Assembly (NCBI RefSeq): GCF_003182135.1
Contig: NZ_QGTL01000004.1
Span: 372,001-436,000, forward strand
Reading direction: 5' to 3'
Origin: Nocardia neocaledoniensis
Lineage (GTDB): Bacteria; Actinomycetota; Actinomycetes; Mycobacteriales; Mycobacteriaceae
Length of the DNA stretch: 64,000 nucleotides
The position numbers were made by a program, and so were the translations under genes. This document shows, in pieces, positions 51,141 through 60,538 of this stretch. Positions within the stretch are counted from its first letter, which is position 1, and every line of letters begins with the position of its first letter. Below the pieces are notes generated by a model, which had not been told where the DNA came from, did not search any database, and saw nothing but the letters and a program-made list of their open reading frames with translations.

Positions 51141-51257
51141 ACGCCACCGCCTGACACGCGGGCGGGGGACCATGACAGACAAGGACGAGAGTGGCACGGG
51201 TGAGCGAAACGCTCACCGGACCGGCGGGCATCGCGGGTTACGCCGGGTACAGGAGGC

Positions 51258-54200
51258 ATGATGGGCGACGATGATTCCGCTCATCGGCACGACCACGACG
51301 ATGATCGCGACGGACCGGCGCAGCGCCACGCGCCCGTCGCGCCGTGGGAGCGCGGGATGACGGCCGGGGAACGCGACGTCGCCGGGTCGCGGCCGGGTGA
51401 GCCGTTCGAGCGGCCACGTCAGCCGGGGGAGCCCGGCGCTCGTCTGCCCATGCCCGGTCGGCCTGATGAGCCGGACCCCTATGGTGATCGGCCCGGGCAG
51501 AGTCGGCCCGGTCTCGGTGACGCCGGTGCTTTCGGCGAGGACCCACGTCCCGCTTCCGGCCGCCCCGGAGAACACGCACAGCCCGCGCCGGGCCGCCCGG
51601 GCGATGCGTCCCGCTCCGGCCGGCCCGGCGACTCGTTTTCGCCCGGCGCGAACCGACAGAGCGGAAGTTCCGGCCATAACTTTCCTCCCGGCGACACCGG
51701 GCGACCAGGCGATATGTTCCGTTCCGGCGAACCCTCGAAGAGCCGACCGGGTCCCGCGCCGCAGCCAGGCCGATCGGGTGAACTTCCGCGCGTACAGCTG
51801 CCCGGTCAGCCAGAGGAGTTGCCGAGACCGAACCGCCCCGGCACTGCCGGCCGTTCCGGCGAGCCGCCGTACCAGCAACGCCCGGGCCAGCCCCCGCGCC
51901 CGGCGCCCGGGTCAGCGGGCCAGTCCGGTGAGTTCCCCCGCCAGCGCCCGCTGCCCCCTGGCGGAGACGGCCAGCCGGTCTATCCGAGGCTCGGAGCCGA
52001 GCCCCACCCGGGCCGCCCCGTGTCCGGCGCCGACGGCGAGACCACCCGCTACGCGCCTTCCTTCGAGGGCGGGCGTCCCGCACAACCGCCCCGCCCCGCG
52101 TCCGGTGCGGGGCAGTCCGGTGAATTTCCCCAGCAACGCCCGGGCCGACCGGCGCGCCCGGACTGGGAGGAACCACTCTCGCCGAGGCCCCGTGCTCAGC
52201 CCGGGTACACCCAGGCCGGCGAGGGCCAGCCCAGCCCCGGGCCCGGCGCCGACAGCCGATTCGGCCACGCACTGCCCGGCGCCGACGACGAGACCACCCG
52301 ACGGGTGCAGGGATTCGACGCACAACGGCCCGGTCACATGCCGGGCGCCGATGGACTGCCGGACCGTTCACTGCCAGCCGCTGGGGCTCGACAGTCCCAC
52401 GCCGACAGCGAGACCACCCGGTACATGTCGCCGTACGACGGTCAGACTCCGGCGCAGACACCTCGCCCGGCACCAGGCGCCGAGGGACAGTATCCAGGGC
52501 AAACCTCACGCCCGGTGGTGGGCGCTGACGATCAGCGCCACCTCCCACGGCCGGGGGTCGGCGGCGATGATCTGCGCGACGGCCCGCGTCCGATGCCGGG
52601 TGCCAACGGCCAACAGCGCCAATCCGGAGAACCGGCGGGCGACTTCCCGCAGCGCCCCGGCCAGCCCGCGCGGCCGGCACCGGGCTCGGCCGGACAGAGT
52701 GGCGAGTCCGCGCAGCACCGCCCCGCACAGCCACCACGGCATGCGCCCGGTTCGGCCGGACAGTCGGGCGAGTTCCCGCAGCAGCGGCCCGGTCAACCGC
52801 CACGGCCCGCACCGGGTTCAGCTGGGCAATCGGGCGAGTTCCCGCAGCAGCGGCCCGGTCAACCGCCACGGCCCGCACCGGGTTCAGCTGGGCAATCGGG
52901 CGAATTTCCACAGCAGCGGCCTGGTCAGGCGCCACGGCCGGCGTCGGGTTCGGCCGGGCAGTCGGGGGAATTCCCGCGGCAGCGGCCCGCGCAGCCGTCG
53001 CGTTCCGCCTTCCATGACGGATCCGGCGAGTATCCGGACCAGTCGCCCAACGCTGGGCTCGTGTCGCCTTCGCGGCCGGCGGGTCCCGCCGACCATCCGC
53101 GCGATACGCCGAACCAGGCGCTTGGTAGGCCGGGTGGTTCGGGTGACTTCGGTGACCGGCCGCAGCGCAGGCCCGGACAGCCGCCGCGGCCTGCGGGCGG
53201 GGCGCAGTCCGGTGAATTCGCGCAGGAAGGCCGGGCAGGTCGGGCACTGCGGCCGGGGGAGCCCGTGCCGCCGCGTGGCGGGCAGTCCGGTGCGATTCCG
53301 CGACAGGCGCGGAACGAGTTCGACGACGGCAGGCCGCAGCGGCCCGCGCGGCCGGAAGCGGCGAATCGGTCCGGTGCGGCGGGCTACGGCGCGGCACAGG
53401 CCGCCGGTCCTGGCGAGCCAGGGCTTCGCGGCGCTCCCGCGCGGGCCTCGTATCCGGGCATGCCAGGGACTCCGGTTGATCGGCGGGAACCCGAGGCCGG
53501 ACGGCGGCGTCCGCCCGTCGACGAGTCGGCCGCGGCGAAGACGCAGAAGATCGCCCGGCCGCAGCGGGTACAGACCGAGAAGGCCGCCGCTCCGCAGAGC
53601 GCCAACGCGAAACTGCTCAAAGATTCCGGCTCGATCGCGATCGCGACGCTGATCAGCCGCATCACCGGCTTCGCCAAGCAGTTGTTGCTGCTGACGGTGC
53701 TCGGCCCGGCGGTGGCGTCGGCGTTCATCTCGGCCAACCTGATCCCGAACATGATCGCCGAGCTCGTGCTCGGCGCGGTGCTGACGGCGATCGTGGTGCC
53801 GACCCTGGTGCGCGCCGAACAGGAGGACGCCGACGGCGGTGCCGCGTTCGTGCGAAGACTCGTCACCGCGGCGGTCACCGTGCTGTTCACCGCGACGCTG
53901 CTGACCGCCGCCGCCACACCGGTCCTGGCCAGCCAGGTGTTCATCGCTGCCGACGGCAAGGTGAACACCCAGCTCACCACGGCACTCACGTATCTGTTGG
54001 TGCCCGCGATCTTCTTCTACGGCGTATCGGCGCTGTTCACCGCGATCCTGAACACCAGGCAGGCGTTCAAACCGGGCGCGTGGGCCCCCGTGCTGAACAA
54101 CATGGTGGTGCTGATCGTGCTCGGTGTCTACGCGTTGACGCCCGGTGAGATCAGCCTCGATCCCGTGCGAATGGGCGATATCAAGCTGCTTGTGCTCGGC

Positions 54201-57200
54201 ATCGGCGTCACGGCAGGCGTCGCCACGCAGGCGTTGTGCCTGCTTCCGGCGATCCGCCGCCACGGCATCAACCTGCGGCCGCTGTGGGGCATCGATGCGC
54301 GGCTCAAGCAGTTCGGCAAGATGGGCGCGGCGATCATTCTCTACGTGCTGATCAGCCAGATCGGCGCGATCGTCGCGAACCACATCGCCTCGACCGCCGA
54401 CGAGGCAGGCCCGGCCATCTACACGAACGCGTGGCTGCTGCTCCAACTGCCGTACGGCGTCCTCGGCGTCACCCTGCTGACGGCGATCATGCCGCGGCTC
54501 AGCCGCAACGCCGCCAACGACGACACACCCGCGGTGGTCGACGACCTGTCGGTGGCGACCCGCCTGACGATGATCGCTCTGATCCCGGTAGTCACCTTCC
54601 TGACCCTGGCCGGCCCGACGATCGGTGAGGCGCTCTACGGCTACGCCCGATTCTCCGGCGATGCCGAGCGGCTCGGCACAGCGGTGAGCTGGTCGGCGTT
54701 CACGCTGATCCCGTACTCACTCGTGCTGATCCATCTGCGCGTGTTTTACGCCCGCGAACAAGCGTGGACCCCCACCTGGATCATCCTCGGCATCACGACG
54801 ATCAAGATCCTGTTCTCTGCATTGGCCCCGGTCCTTGCACGCGACAGCGACGACGTCGTGATCATCCTCGGCGTCGCCACCGGACTCGGCTTCACAGCGG
54901 GGGCGGTGATCGGCGGCATGCTGCTGCACCGCAGCCTCGGCGATCTCCGCATGTCCAACGTCGGCCGCACTGTCACCCGCGTACTGCTCGCCTCGGTGGC
55001 CGGTGGCGCGGTGATGCTGATCGTGGACACCATCACCCGGATGGACCACCTCTCGGGCGGTCCCGCCTCGCTGCTGCGGGTCACCGTCGGGGCGCTGGTG
55101 ATGTTCTCGGTGGCGTTCGGTCTGATGCGCCTGGCCGGCATCCCCGAGGTCGTCGCGATCACGGTGGCGATCTCGCGCAAGCTCGGCATCACGCCGCCCG
55201 CGCCGGATCTCGGCCTCGACGACACACCGTCCGACGACATCTACGCGACCACGGTCCTGCGGCGCCCCGATACCTACGCCTTCCCCGCGTACGGGCACTC
55301 CATGGACACCCAGACGATGGTCCTGCCCGTGATCCGACCCGGCGCTGTTGACATCACCGGTCAGGCACAGTTCCCGTACGCTGTTCGGCAGACCGATGGC
55401 GATTATCAGGCCGAAGGAGGACCGAGGGTGAGCGATGACGCGGTGGGCGGAGTCCCGGCCGCCGATTCTGCGGCGCGCGCAGCAGGAGGTATGTCCACCG
55501 ACGTCCAGCCCGCTGCGGCGGACAAGGCAGGATCCGCGCCCGACGACGTGCCCGAGGACAGCGAGAATCCGCAGGTCGAAGGACCCGCTGACGATGACCG
55601 AGAGCCCGATGACGCGCACGCGGCCATGCCGCCGCACGATCCGACGCACGACACCGGCATGCTGCCGATCCCGCCGCAGGTGCCGCAGTCGGCCAACCGC
55701 GCGCAGCGTGGTCCGAAGCTGATTCCGGGCGCGTCGGTCGCGGGCGGTCGTTACCGGCTGCTGGCGAGTCACGGCGGCGCGCGTGGGCTGAAGTTCTGGC
55801 AGGCGCTCGACATCAAGCTCGACCGCGAGGTCGCGCTGACGTTCGTCGACGCCGATCAGAAGTCGGGTGAGAACTCCGGGCACGACGGCCCGCAGGCCAT
55901 CCTGTCGCGCACGCTGCGGCTCGGCCGGATCAACTCGCCCGGCCTGGCAAGGGTGCTCGACGTGGTGCGCGGCAGTTCGGGCGGCATCGTGGTGGCCGAG
56001 TGGACGCCGGGTCGTTCGCTGCGCGAGATGGCCGAGACGGTCCCCTCGCCGATCGGCGCGGCCAGGGCGATCAGGGCACTGGCCTCGGCGGCCGAACTGG
56101 CCCATCGCGGCGGCGGCTCGCTCTCGATCGATCACCCCGATCGCATCAGGATCAGCGCCTCCGGCGACGCGGTGCTCGCGTTCCCTGGCACGCTCGGCGA
56201 TTCCGACGCCCAGTCCGACGTGCGCGGCCTCGGCGCGATGCTCTACGCGCTGATCACCGCGCGCTGGCCGATCCGCGTCGGCGGTGTCACCGGCACGGCC
56301 GCCACCATCGGCGGCCTGCGCCTGGCCGATTTCGGGCCCGACGGCACGCCGGTGGAGCCGCGCCAGATCCGGCCGGAGGTGCCGTTCGAGATCTCGGCCG
56401 TCGCGGTGCGCTCGCTCGAGTCGAACAAGGGCGTGCGGACCGCGGCCACCGTGCAGCACGTGCTGGAGCAGGCCTCGGTCGTCGACCAGAAGACCGATTT
56501 CATCCCGGTGCTGCGGCTGGGTCAGCGGGCGGTCGCCGGCGGACCCGATTCGCTGGCCGATCCGGAGCTGCTCGCCGCCGAGCGGGAACGCTCCAAGCGG
56601 ATGATGTGGATCATGGTCGGCCTCGGTGTGCTCGCCGCGCTGGTCGTCGGCATCCTGATCTGGTGGATGGTCAGCATCTTCGCGCCCGGCGCCTCGGACA
56701 AGCCGCTGGACGAGCAGATCAACATCGGCCTCACGTCGAGCGTCGCGCCGCCGAGCGCGGCCGCGGTGCCCGCCGAGGAGACCTCCGTCGCCCCGCCGAC
56801 CAGTGTCCCGGTGCCCGTCACCGGGGCCGCGGTGTTCTCGCCGGAGGGCACCCCGGACGGCGCGGCGACGGCGGGGGCCGTGCTCGATCAGAACCCCGCC
56901 ACGGTGTGGCGCACCGATCAGTACTTCCAGCAGTTCCCCGCCCTCAAGAAGGGCGTGGGCCTGCTGGCCACGCTGCCCACCCCGGCGAAACTGACCAACG
57001 TCTCGATCACCTCGCCCAGCGCGGGCAGCACGGTCGAGATCCGCACCTCGCCGACCGAGGCGCCCACGCTCGACCAGACCCAGCTGATCGGCTCCGCCAA
57101 GCTCGGTGAGGGCGTCACCGACATCGCCGTGCAGACCGATCAGGCAGCTCGTTTCGTGCTCGTGTGGATCACCGGGCTGGCGAATTCCGGCGGTCAGTTC

Positions 57201-57242
57201 CAGACCGCGATCGCCGACGTCCGCCTCGACGCCGCACCGTAG
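51258..57242 (+). CDS. murJ: Lipid II flippase MurJ/MviN with pseudokinase and huge disordered N-terminus
   Basis: A 1994-residue protein; M. tuberculosis MviN (Rv3910) is about 1184. Order: Pro/Gly/Gln/Arg-rich disordered region (about residues 1-780) with tandem repeats; MurJ core of about 14 helices (about 781-1308, from ANAKLLKDSGSIAIATLISR); acidic linker; pseudokinase (about 1495-1755) lacking the ATP Lys (EVALTFVD) and the HRD and DFG motifs; one transmembrane helix (about 1782-1808); and an extracytoplasmic discoidin-like domain (about 1855-1994). In mycobacteria the phosphorylated pseudokinase recruits FhaA. AGGAGG ends one base before the first of two ATG codons, so 51261 may be the real start. 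Confidence 0.88.
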   Translation: MMGDDDSAHRHDHDDDRDGPAQRHAPVAPWERGMTAGERDVAGSRPGEPFERPRQPGEPGARLPMPGRPDEPDPYGDRPGQSRPGLGDAGAFGEDPRPASGRPGEHAQPAPGRPGDASRSGRPGDSFSPGANRQSGSSGHNFPPGDTGRPGDMFRSGEPSKSRPGPAPQPGRSGELPRVQLPGQPEELPRPNRPGTAGRSGEPPYQQRPGQPPRPAPGSAGQSGEFPRQRPLPPGGDGQPVYPRLGAEPHPGRPVSGADGETTRYAPSFEGGRPAQPPRPASGAGQSGEFPQQRPGRPARPDWEEPLSPRPRAQPGYTQAGEGQPSPGPGADSRFGHALPGADDETTRRVQGFDAQRPGHMPGADGLPDRSLPAAGARQSHADSETTRYMSPYDGQTPAQTPRPAPGAEGQYPGQTSRPVVGADDQRHLPRPGVGGDDLRDGPRPMPGANGQQRQSGEPAGDFPQRPGQPARPAPGSAGQSGESAQHRPAQPPRHAPGSAGQSGEFPQQRPGQPPRPAPGSAGQSGEFPQQRPGQPPRPAPGSAGQSGEFPQQRPGQAPRPASGSAGQSGEFPRQRPAQPSRSAFHDGSGEYPDQSPNAGLVSPSRPAGPADHPRDTPNQALGRPGGSGDFGDRPQRRPGQPPRPAGGAQSGEFAQEGRAGRALRPGEPVPPRGGQSGAIPRQARNEFDDGRPQRPARPEAANRSGAAGYGAAQAAGPGEPGLRGAPARASYPGMPGTPVDRREPEAGRRRPPVDESAAAKTQKIARPQRVQTEKAAAPQSANAKLLKDSGSIAIATLISRITGFAKQLLLLTVLGPAVASAFISANLIPNMIAELVLGAVLTAIVVPTLVRAEQEDADGGAAFVRRLVTAAVTVLFTATLLTAAATPVLASQVFIAADGKVNTQLTTALTYLLVPAIFFYGVSALFTAILNTRQAFKPGAWAPVLNNMVVLIVLGVYALTPGEISLDPVRMGDIKLLVLGIGVTAGVATQALCLLPAIRRHGINLRPLWGIDARLKQFGKMGAAIILYVLISQIGAIVANHIASTADEAGPAIYTNAWLLLQLPYGVLGVTLLTAIMPRLSRNAANDDTPAVVDDLSVATRLTMIALIPVVTFLTLAGPTIGEALYGYARFSGDAERLGTAVSWSAFTLIPYSLVLIHLRVFYAREQAWTPTWIILGITTIKILFSALAPVLARDSDDVVIILGVATGLGFTAGAVIGGMLLHRSLGDLRMSNVGRTVTRVLLASVAGGAVMLIVDTITRMDHLSGGPASLLRVTVGALVMFSVAFGLMRLAGIPEVVAITVAISRKLGITPPAPDLGLDDTPSDDIYATTVLRRPDTYAFPAYGHSMDTQTMVLPVIRPGAVDITGQAQFPYAVRQTDGDYQAEGGPRVSDDAVGGVPAADSAARAAGGMSTDVQPAAADKAGSAPDDVPEDSENPQVEGPADDDREPDDAHAAMPPHDPTHDTGMLPIPPQVPQSANRAQRGPKLIPGASVAGGRYRLLASHGGARGLKFWQALDIKLDREVALTFVDADQKSGENSGHDGPQAILSRTLRLGRINSPGLARVLDVVRGSSGGIVVAEWTPGRSLREMAETVPSPIGAARAIRALASAAELAHRGGGSLSIDHPDRIRISASGDAVLAFPGTLGDSDAQSDVRGLGAMLYALITARWPIRVGGVTGTAATIGGLRLADFGPDGTPVEPRQIRPEVPFEISAVAVRSLESNKGVRTAATVQHVLEQASVVDQKTDFIPVLRLGQRAVAGGPDSLADPELLAAERERSKRMMWIMVGLGVLAALVVGILIWWMVSIFAPGASDKPLDEQINIGLTSSVAPPSAAAVPAEETSVAPPTSVPVPVTGAAVFSPEGTPDGAATAGAVLDQNPATVWRTDQYFQQFPALKKGVGLLATLPTPAKLTNVSITSPSAGSTVEIRTSPTEAPTLDQTQLIGSAKLGEGVTDIAVQTDQAARFVLVWITGLANSGGQFQTAIADVRLDAAP
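52653..53048. repeat. 66-bp tandem repeats in the murJ 5' region
   Basis: Six units begin at 52653, 52719, 52785, 52851, 52917 and 52983, exactly 66 bases apart. The third and fourth are almost identical. Each codes for 22 residues of the type RPGQPPRPAPGSAGQSGEFP plus QQ. Looser copies of the same theme fill most of 51700-53300. The unit keeps frame. Confidence 0.9.
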
Positions 57243-57324
57243 CCAACTCATTTCCCACCGCTATCAGCGCAGGTGGCCGCGTGATTCCGCCGCGGACGCC
57301 GACGTTGATCGAACTGCGGTCCGG

Positions 57325-57354
57325 TTGGTGCGCAATTGTTATCGACGATATGAT
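57325..57354 (+). promoter_or_regulatory. Candidate promoter of sigM
   Basis: TTGGTG (57325-57330), an 18-base spacer and TATGAT (57349-57354) form a housekeeping-type promoter in the 246-base murJ-sigM gap. The gap has no gene or clear terminator. The sigM start lies about 130 bases downstream. Confidence 0.4.
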
Positions 57355-57488
57355 CTAGCAGCGCTCTCGGCAGGGAGCTACCCAGGATCTGTCCACGTCG
57401 GTCCTGGACGCCGCGTTGTAGTCAGGTGATGGATCGGCCTCGTTCGCCGACGTGAAGTCGCCGTAATGAGCGCTGTCCAAGGGGTCAG

Positions 57489-58121
57489 GTGTTGCCGGAA
57501 GTCAACGAGCAAGTCCGCGGGGGGACACGGCAGGTCGCCGCAGACCGCGATCGCTCGTTCGTGCTGGCGAACGGCAGCGACAAGGAACTGCTGGCCGCCC
57601 ACGTGCGCGGAGTGCCGCACGCGTTCGCCGAACTGCTCGGCAGGCACAAGGATCATCTGTGGCAGACCGCCCTGCGCACCTCCTACAACCGCGAGGACGC
57701 CGCCGACTCGCTGCAGGACGCGCTGCTGTCCGCGCATCGCACGGCGAGCTCGTTCCGCGCCGAGGCCGAGGTCCGCAGCTGGCTGCACGCCATCGTCGTC
57801 AACGCGTGCCTGGACCGGATCCGGCGGAACAAGACGCGCCGCGCGATCTCGCTGCTGCCGGAGACCATGCCGGAGGCCGTGGAGCCCCGTGACGTCTTCG
57901 CCGAGTACGAGCTCACGACCGTGGTGGAGGAGGCCCTGTTCACGCTGCCGGAGGAGCAGCGGCTGGCCCTGGTGATGGTCGAGATGGAGGGCCGCAGCGT
58001 GGCCGAAACCGCGGTCGCGCTCGGCGTGGCGGAGGGCACGATCAAGAGCCGATGCGCCCGAGCGAGAGTACGTTTGCAAGAACGTTTGGAATTTTTCCGG
58101 GATCCAGGGAACCGGATCTAG
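57489..58121 (+). CDS. sigM: ECF RNA polymerase sigma factor SigM
   Basis: A 210-residue ECF sigma factor. Region 2 (about residues 35-105) has REDAADSLQDALLSAHRTASSF in two parts and EAEVRSWLHAIVVNACLDRIRR; region 4 (about 140-195) has LPEEQRLALVMVEMEGRSVAE and GTIKSRCARARVRLQ. Position between murJ and an anti-sigma gene equals Rv3911. The GTG start follows AAGGGGTCAG. Targets in mycobacteria include cell-surface genes. Confidence 0.9.
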   Translation: MLPEVNEQVRGGTRQVAADRDRSFVLANGSDKELLAAHVRGVPHAFAELLGRHKDHLWQTALRTSYNREDAADSLQDALLSAHRTASSFRAEAEVRSWLHAIVVNACLDRIRRNKTRRAISLLPETMPEAVEPRDVFAEYELTTVVEEALFTLPEEQRLALVMVEMEGRSVAETAVALGVAEGTIKSRCARARVRLQERLEFFRDPGNRI

Positions 58122-58205
58122 CCCGGATGCGTCATTAACAGTGACGAACAAGTCAGCGATGTAAATCCTGCGATCCGATATCGACAGAACAGGGGAGGTG
58201 CGAGG

Positions 58206-58970
58206 GTGTCTCGATCCGTGCCGCAGCCTCCGTTCCCGTCGGAACTGCTGGCCGATCTGCATGCCGACAACCTCGCGCCCGAACTGCGTGAGCAACTGTG
58301 GCCCCAGGTCAGCACCGACCCAGACGCGCTGCACTACCTGAATCAGCTCGACGAGGTGAACGCCCACCTCCGCAAGCTCGGCGCCGACGACCGGGTCGCG
58401 CATCGCATGCCCGACGACGTCGCCGACCGCATGTTCCGTTTCGTCGCCGAACTCGACGCGGGCGACGGCCCGACCGACCGCATCACGCCGATGTCGCTGG
58501 TCCCGCCCGCCGCCGAAGCGGCGGCGCCACCGCCGCCGATCTCCCTGGCACAGCGCCGGTCCCGCCGTCGGCTTGGTCTGCTCGCCGCGGCCGCCGCCAC
58601 CGTCGCAGTGCTCGCCGGCGCCGGTGCGGTCGTCCAGACGTTCGACTCCACCGACGGCACCCCCACGGCGGCGCCGCTCATCGAACCCGACGGCCCCGGC
58701 GACGAACTCACCGCCGCGGCCGCGCTCAGCGCCCTCGGTAAACGCGAGGTGCGTGGCCCGCTGGCCGACGAGGCCGCGCTCACCCGCTGCGTCATGGCCA
58801 ACGGTGTCGACCGCGCCGTGCTCGGTGCGTCGAGCATCACCTTCCGCGGTACCGACGCGGTGCTCGTGCTCGTCCTCGGGCCGGAGCCGCCGACCATCAC
58901 CGCGCTGGTCGTCGGGCCCGGCTGCGGCACCGGCGCGCCCGAACAGCTGGCGCTGCGCGATATCGGCTGA
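58206..58970 (+). CDS. rsmA: Anti-sigma-M factor
   Basis: A 254-residue membrane protein: cytoplasmic N-terminal part (about residues 1-115), one transmembrane helix (about 121-142, RLGLLAAAAATVAVLAGAGA), and an extracytoplasmic domain (about 145-254) with two Cys (VMANG preceded by RC, and PGCGTG). No zinc H-x-x-x-C-x-x-C motif is seen. Position equals Rv3912. It should hold SigM at the membrane until a surface signal. The GTG follows GGGGAGGTGCGAG. Confidence 0.8.
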   Translation: MSRSVPQPPFPSELLADLHADNLAPELREQLWPQVSTDPDALHYLNQLDEVNAHLRKLGADDRVAHRMPDDVADRMFRFVAELDAGDGPTDRITPMSLVPPAAEAAAPPPPISLAQRRSRRRLGLLAAAAATVAVLAGAGAVVQTFDSTDGTPTAAPLIEPDGPGDELTAAAALSALGKREVRGPLADEAALTRCVMANGVDRAVLGASSITFRGTDAVLVLVLGPEPPTITALVVGPGCGTGAPEQLALRDIG

Positions 58971-59003
58971 GCGCGCTGCTTCCCGGGCAGTGCCGTCACT
59001 CCG

Positions 59004-59029
59004 GGAACAACACCGTTTAGGCTGTTGTT
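59004..59029 (+). promoter_or_regulatory. SigH/SigR-type promoter of trxB-trxA
   Basis: GGAAC (59004-59008), 18 bases, GTT (59027-59029) match the SigH/SigR consensus GGAAT/C-N18-GTT, about 40 bases before the trxB start. In M. tuberculosis trxB2-trxC is under SigH control in disulphide stress. Confidence 0.55.
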
Positions 59030-59067
59030 GACCGACACGTCCCCAGCTTGTCTTTCGGAAGGGCCCC

Positions 59068-60054
59068 ATGAGCACGCCAGTTCGCGACCTGATCATCGTC
59101 GGCTCAGGACCCGCCGGTTACACGGCCGCCGTCTACGCCGCCCGCGCCGAGCTGCAGCCGCTCGTCTTCGAAGGCACCCAGTTCGGTGGCGCCCTGATGA
59201 CCACCACCGAGGTGGAGAACTTCCCCGGCTTCCGCGAGGGCATCATGGGTCCCGACCTGATGGAGCAGATGCGTGAGCAGGCCAAGCGTTTCGGCGCCGA
59301 CCTGCGCACCGAGGACGTCGACGCGATCGACCTGTCCGGCACCATCAAAAAGGTGACCGTCGGCGACGAGACCTTCGAGGCCTACGCCGTGATCCTCGCC
59401 ATGGGCTCGGCGGCCCGCTACCTGCACGTGCCGGGGGAGCAGGAGCTCCTCGGCCGCGGCGTCAGCGCCTGCGCCACCTGCGACGGCTTCTTCTTCAAGG
59501 GCCAGGACATCGTGGTGGTCGGCGGCGGCGACTCGGCCATGGAGGAAGCGACCTTCCTCACCAAGTTCGCGGCCAGCGTCACCATCGTGCACCGTCGCGA
59601 GGAGTTCCGCGCCTCGCGGATCATGCTGGAGCGCGCCAAGGCCAACGAGAAGATCAAGTTCGCGCTCAACGCCGAAGTGGTGAAGGTCAACGGCGAGACG
59701 AGCGTCACCAGCCTGACCCTGCGCGACACCCGCACCGGTGAGGAGTCCGAGCTCGCCGCGACCGGCCTGTTCGTCGCCATCGGCCACGACCCGCGCAGCG
59801 AACTGGTGAAGGGCCAGGTCGCGCTCGACGGCGAAGGCTATGTGCGGGTGAACGATCCGGGCACCGCCACCGACGTGGCCGGCGTGTTCGCCGCGGGCGA
59901 CCTGGTCGATCACACCTACCGCCAGGCGATCACCGCCGCGGGTACCGGCTGCCGCGCCGCGATCGACGCCGAGCGCTGGCTCGCCGAGCAGGGCGACATC
60001 ACCGCCAACACCCTCGCCAACGCCGACGGCGCGGCCGCGGTGTCCGCCAACTGA
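59068..60054 (+). CDS. trxB: Thioredoxin reductase
   Basis: A 328-residue low-molecular-weight reductase: FAD motif [19 protein letters not shown] (about residues 9-27), redox site CATCDGFF (Cys about 135 and 138), NADPH motif [13 protein letters not shown] (about 151-163), and [14 protein letters not shown] near the C-terminus. Reduces TrxA with NADPH. The ATG follows CGGAAGGGCCCC. Confidence 0.96.
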   Translation: MSTPVRDLIIVGSGPAGYTAAVYAARAELQPLVFEGTQFGGALMTTTEVENFPGFREGIMGPDLMEQMREQAKRFGADLRTEDVDAIDLSGTIKKVTVGDETFEAYAVILAMGSAARYLHVPGEQELLGRGVSACATCDGFFFKGQDIVVVGGGDSAMEEATFLTKFAASVTIVHRREEFRASRIMLERAKANEKIKFALNAEVVKVNGETSVTSLTLRDTRTGEESELAATGLFVAIGHDPRSELVKGQVALDGEGYVRVNDPGTATDVAGVFAAGDLVDHTYRQAITAAGTGCRAAIDAERWLAEQGDITANTLANADGAAAVSAN

Positions 60055-60087
60055 TTTCGAGTACTGAGTTCCACCTAGGAGACACCC

Positions 60088-60420
60088 ATGGCCGAGAGCG
60101 CCAACACCATCACCGTCACCGACAAGTCCTTCGCCGATGACGTCCTGCTCAGCGAGAAGCCGGTGCTGGTCGACTTCTGGGCGGACTGGTGCGGCCCGTG
60201 CAAGATGGTCGCCCCCGTGCTCGAGGAGATCGCCGGTACCCACGCCGAGAAGCTGACGATCGCCAAGCTCGACACCGAGGCCAACCCGGCCACCGCCCGC
60301 GACTACCAGATCCTGTCCCTGCCGACCATGATCCTGTTCCAGGGCGGCAAGCCGGTGAAGCAGATCGTCGGTGCGAAGGGCAAGGCGGCCCTGCTGCGCG
60401 AACTCGACGGTCTGATCTGA
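60088..60420 (+). CDS. trxA: Thioredoxin
   Basis: A 110-residue thioredoxin with the active site FWADWCGPCKM (Cys about 32 and 35 of the chain), cis-Pro in SLPTMILF (about 78), and the usual length. It lies 33 bases after trxB with ribosome site TAGGAGACACCC, so it is in the same operon. Position equals trxC (Rv3914). Confidence 0.96.
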   Translation: MAESANTITVTDKSFADDVLLSEKPVLVDFWADWCGPCKMVAPVLEEIAGTHAEKLTIAKLDTEANPATARDYQILSLPTMILFQGGKPVKQIVGAKGKAALLRELDGLI

Positions 60421-60460
60421 TAACCCACCTCCTACCGGCCGACGCGCCGTAGGATGCCTG

Positions 60461-60491
60461 GACCCGGGATTCCCGCAATAGCGCCCGGGTC
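60461..60491. terminator. Hairpin between trxA and cwlM
   Basis: GACCCGGG (60461-60468) pairs with CCCGGGTC (60484-60491) around a 15-base loop in the 118-base gap. There is no T-run, so it may only weaken read-through into cwlM. Confidence 0.4.
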
Positions 60492-60538
60492 TGAGACAAT
60501 CGAGGCGACGCTCCGGCCGAAGGAAAGGGCTCTCACGC

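Noticed and set aside
51238..53397. 719-codon minus-strand frame opposite the murJ N-terminus
   Set aside because: The murJ frame has the ribosome site and continues into a recognised domain; the antisense product is simple Arg/Ala/Pro repeat.
57243..57488. Terminator between murJ and sigM
   Set aside because: No stem with a following T-run could be found; only a possible promoter was noted.
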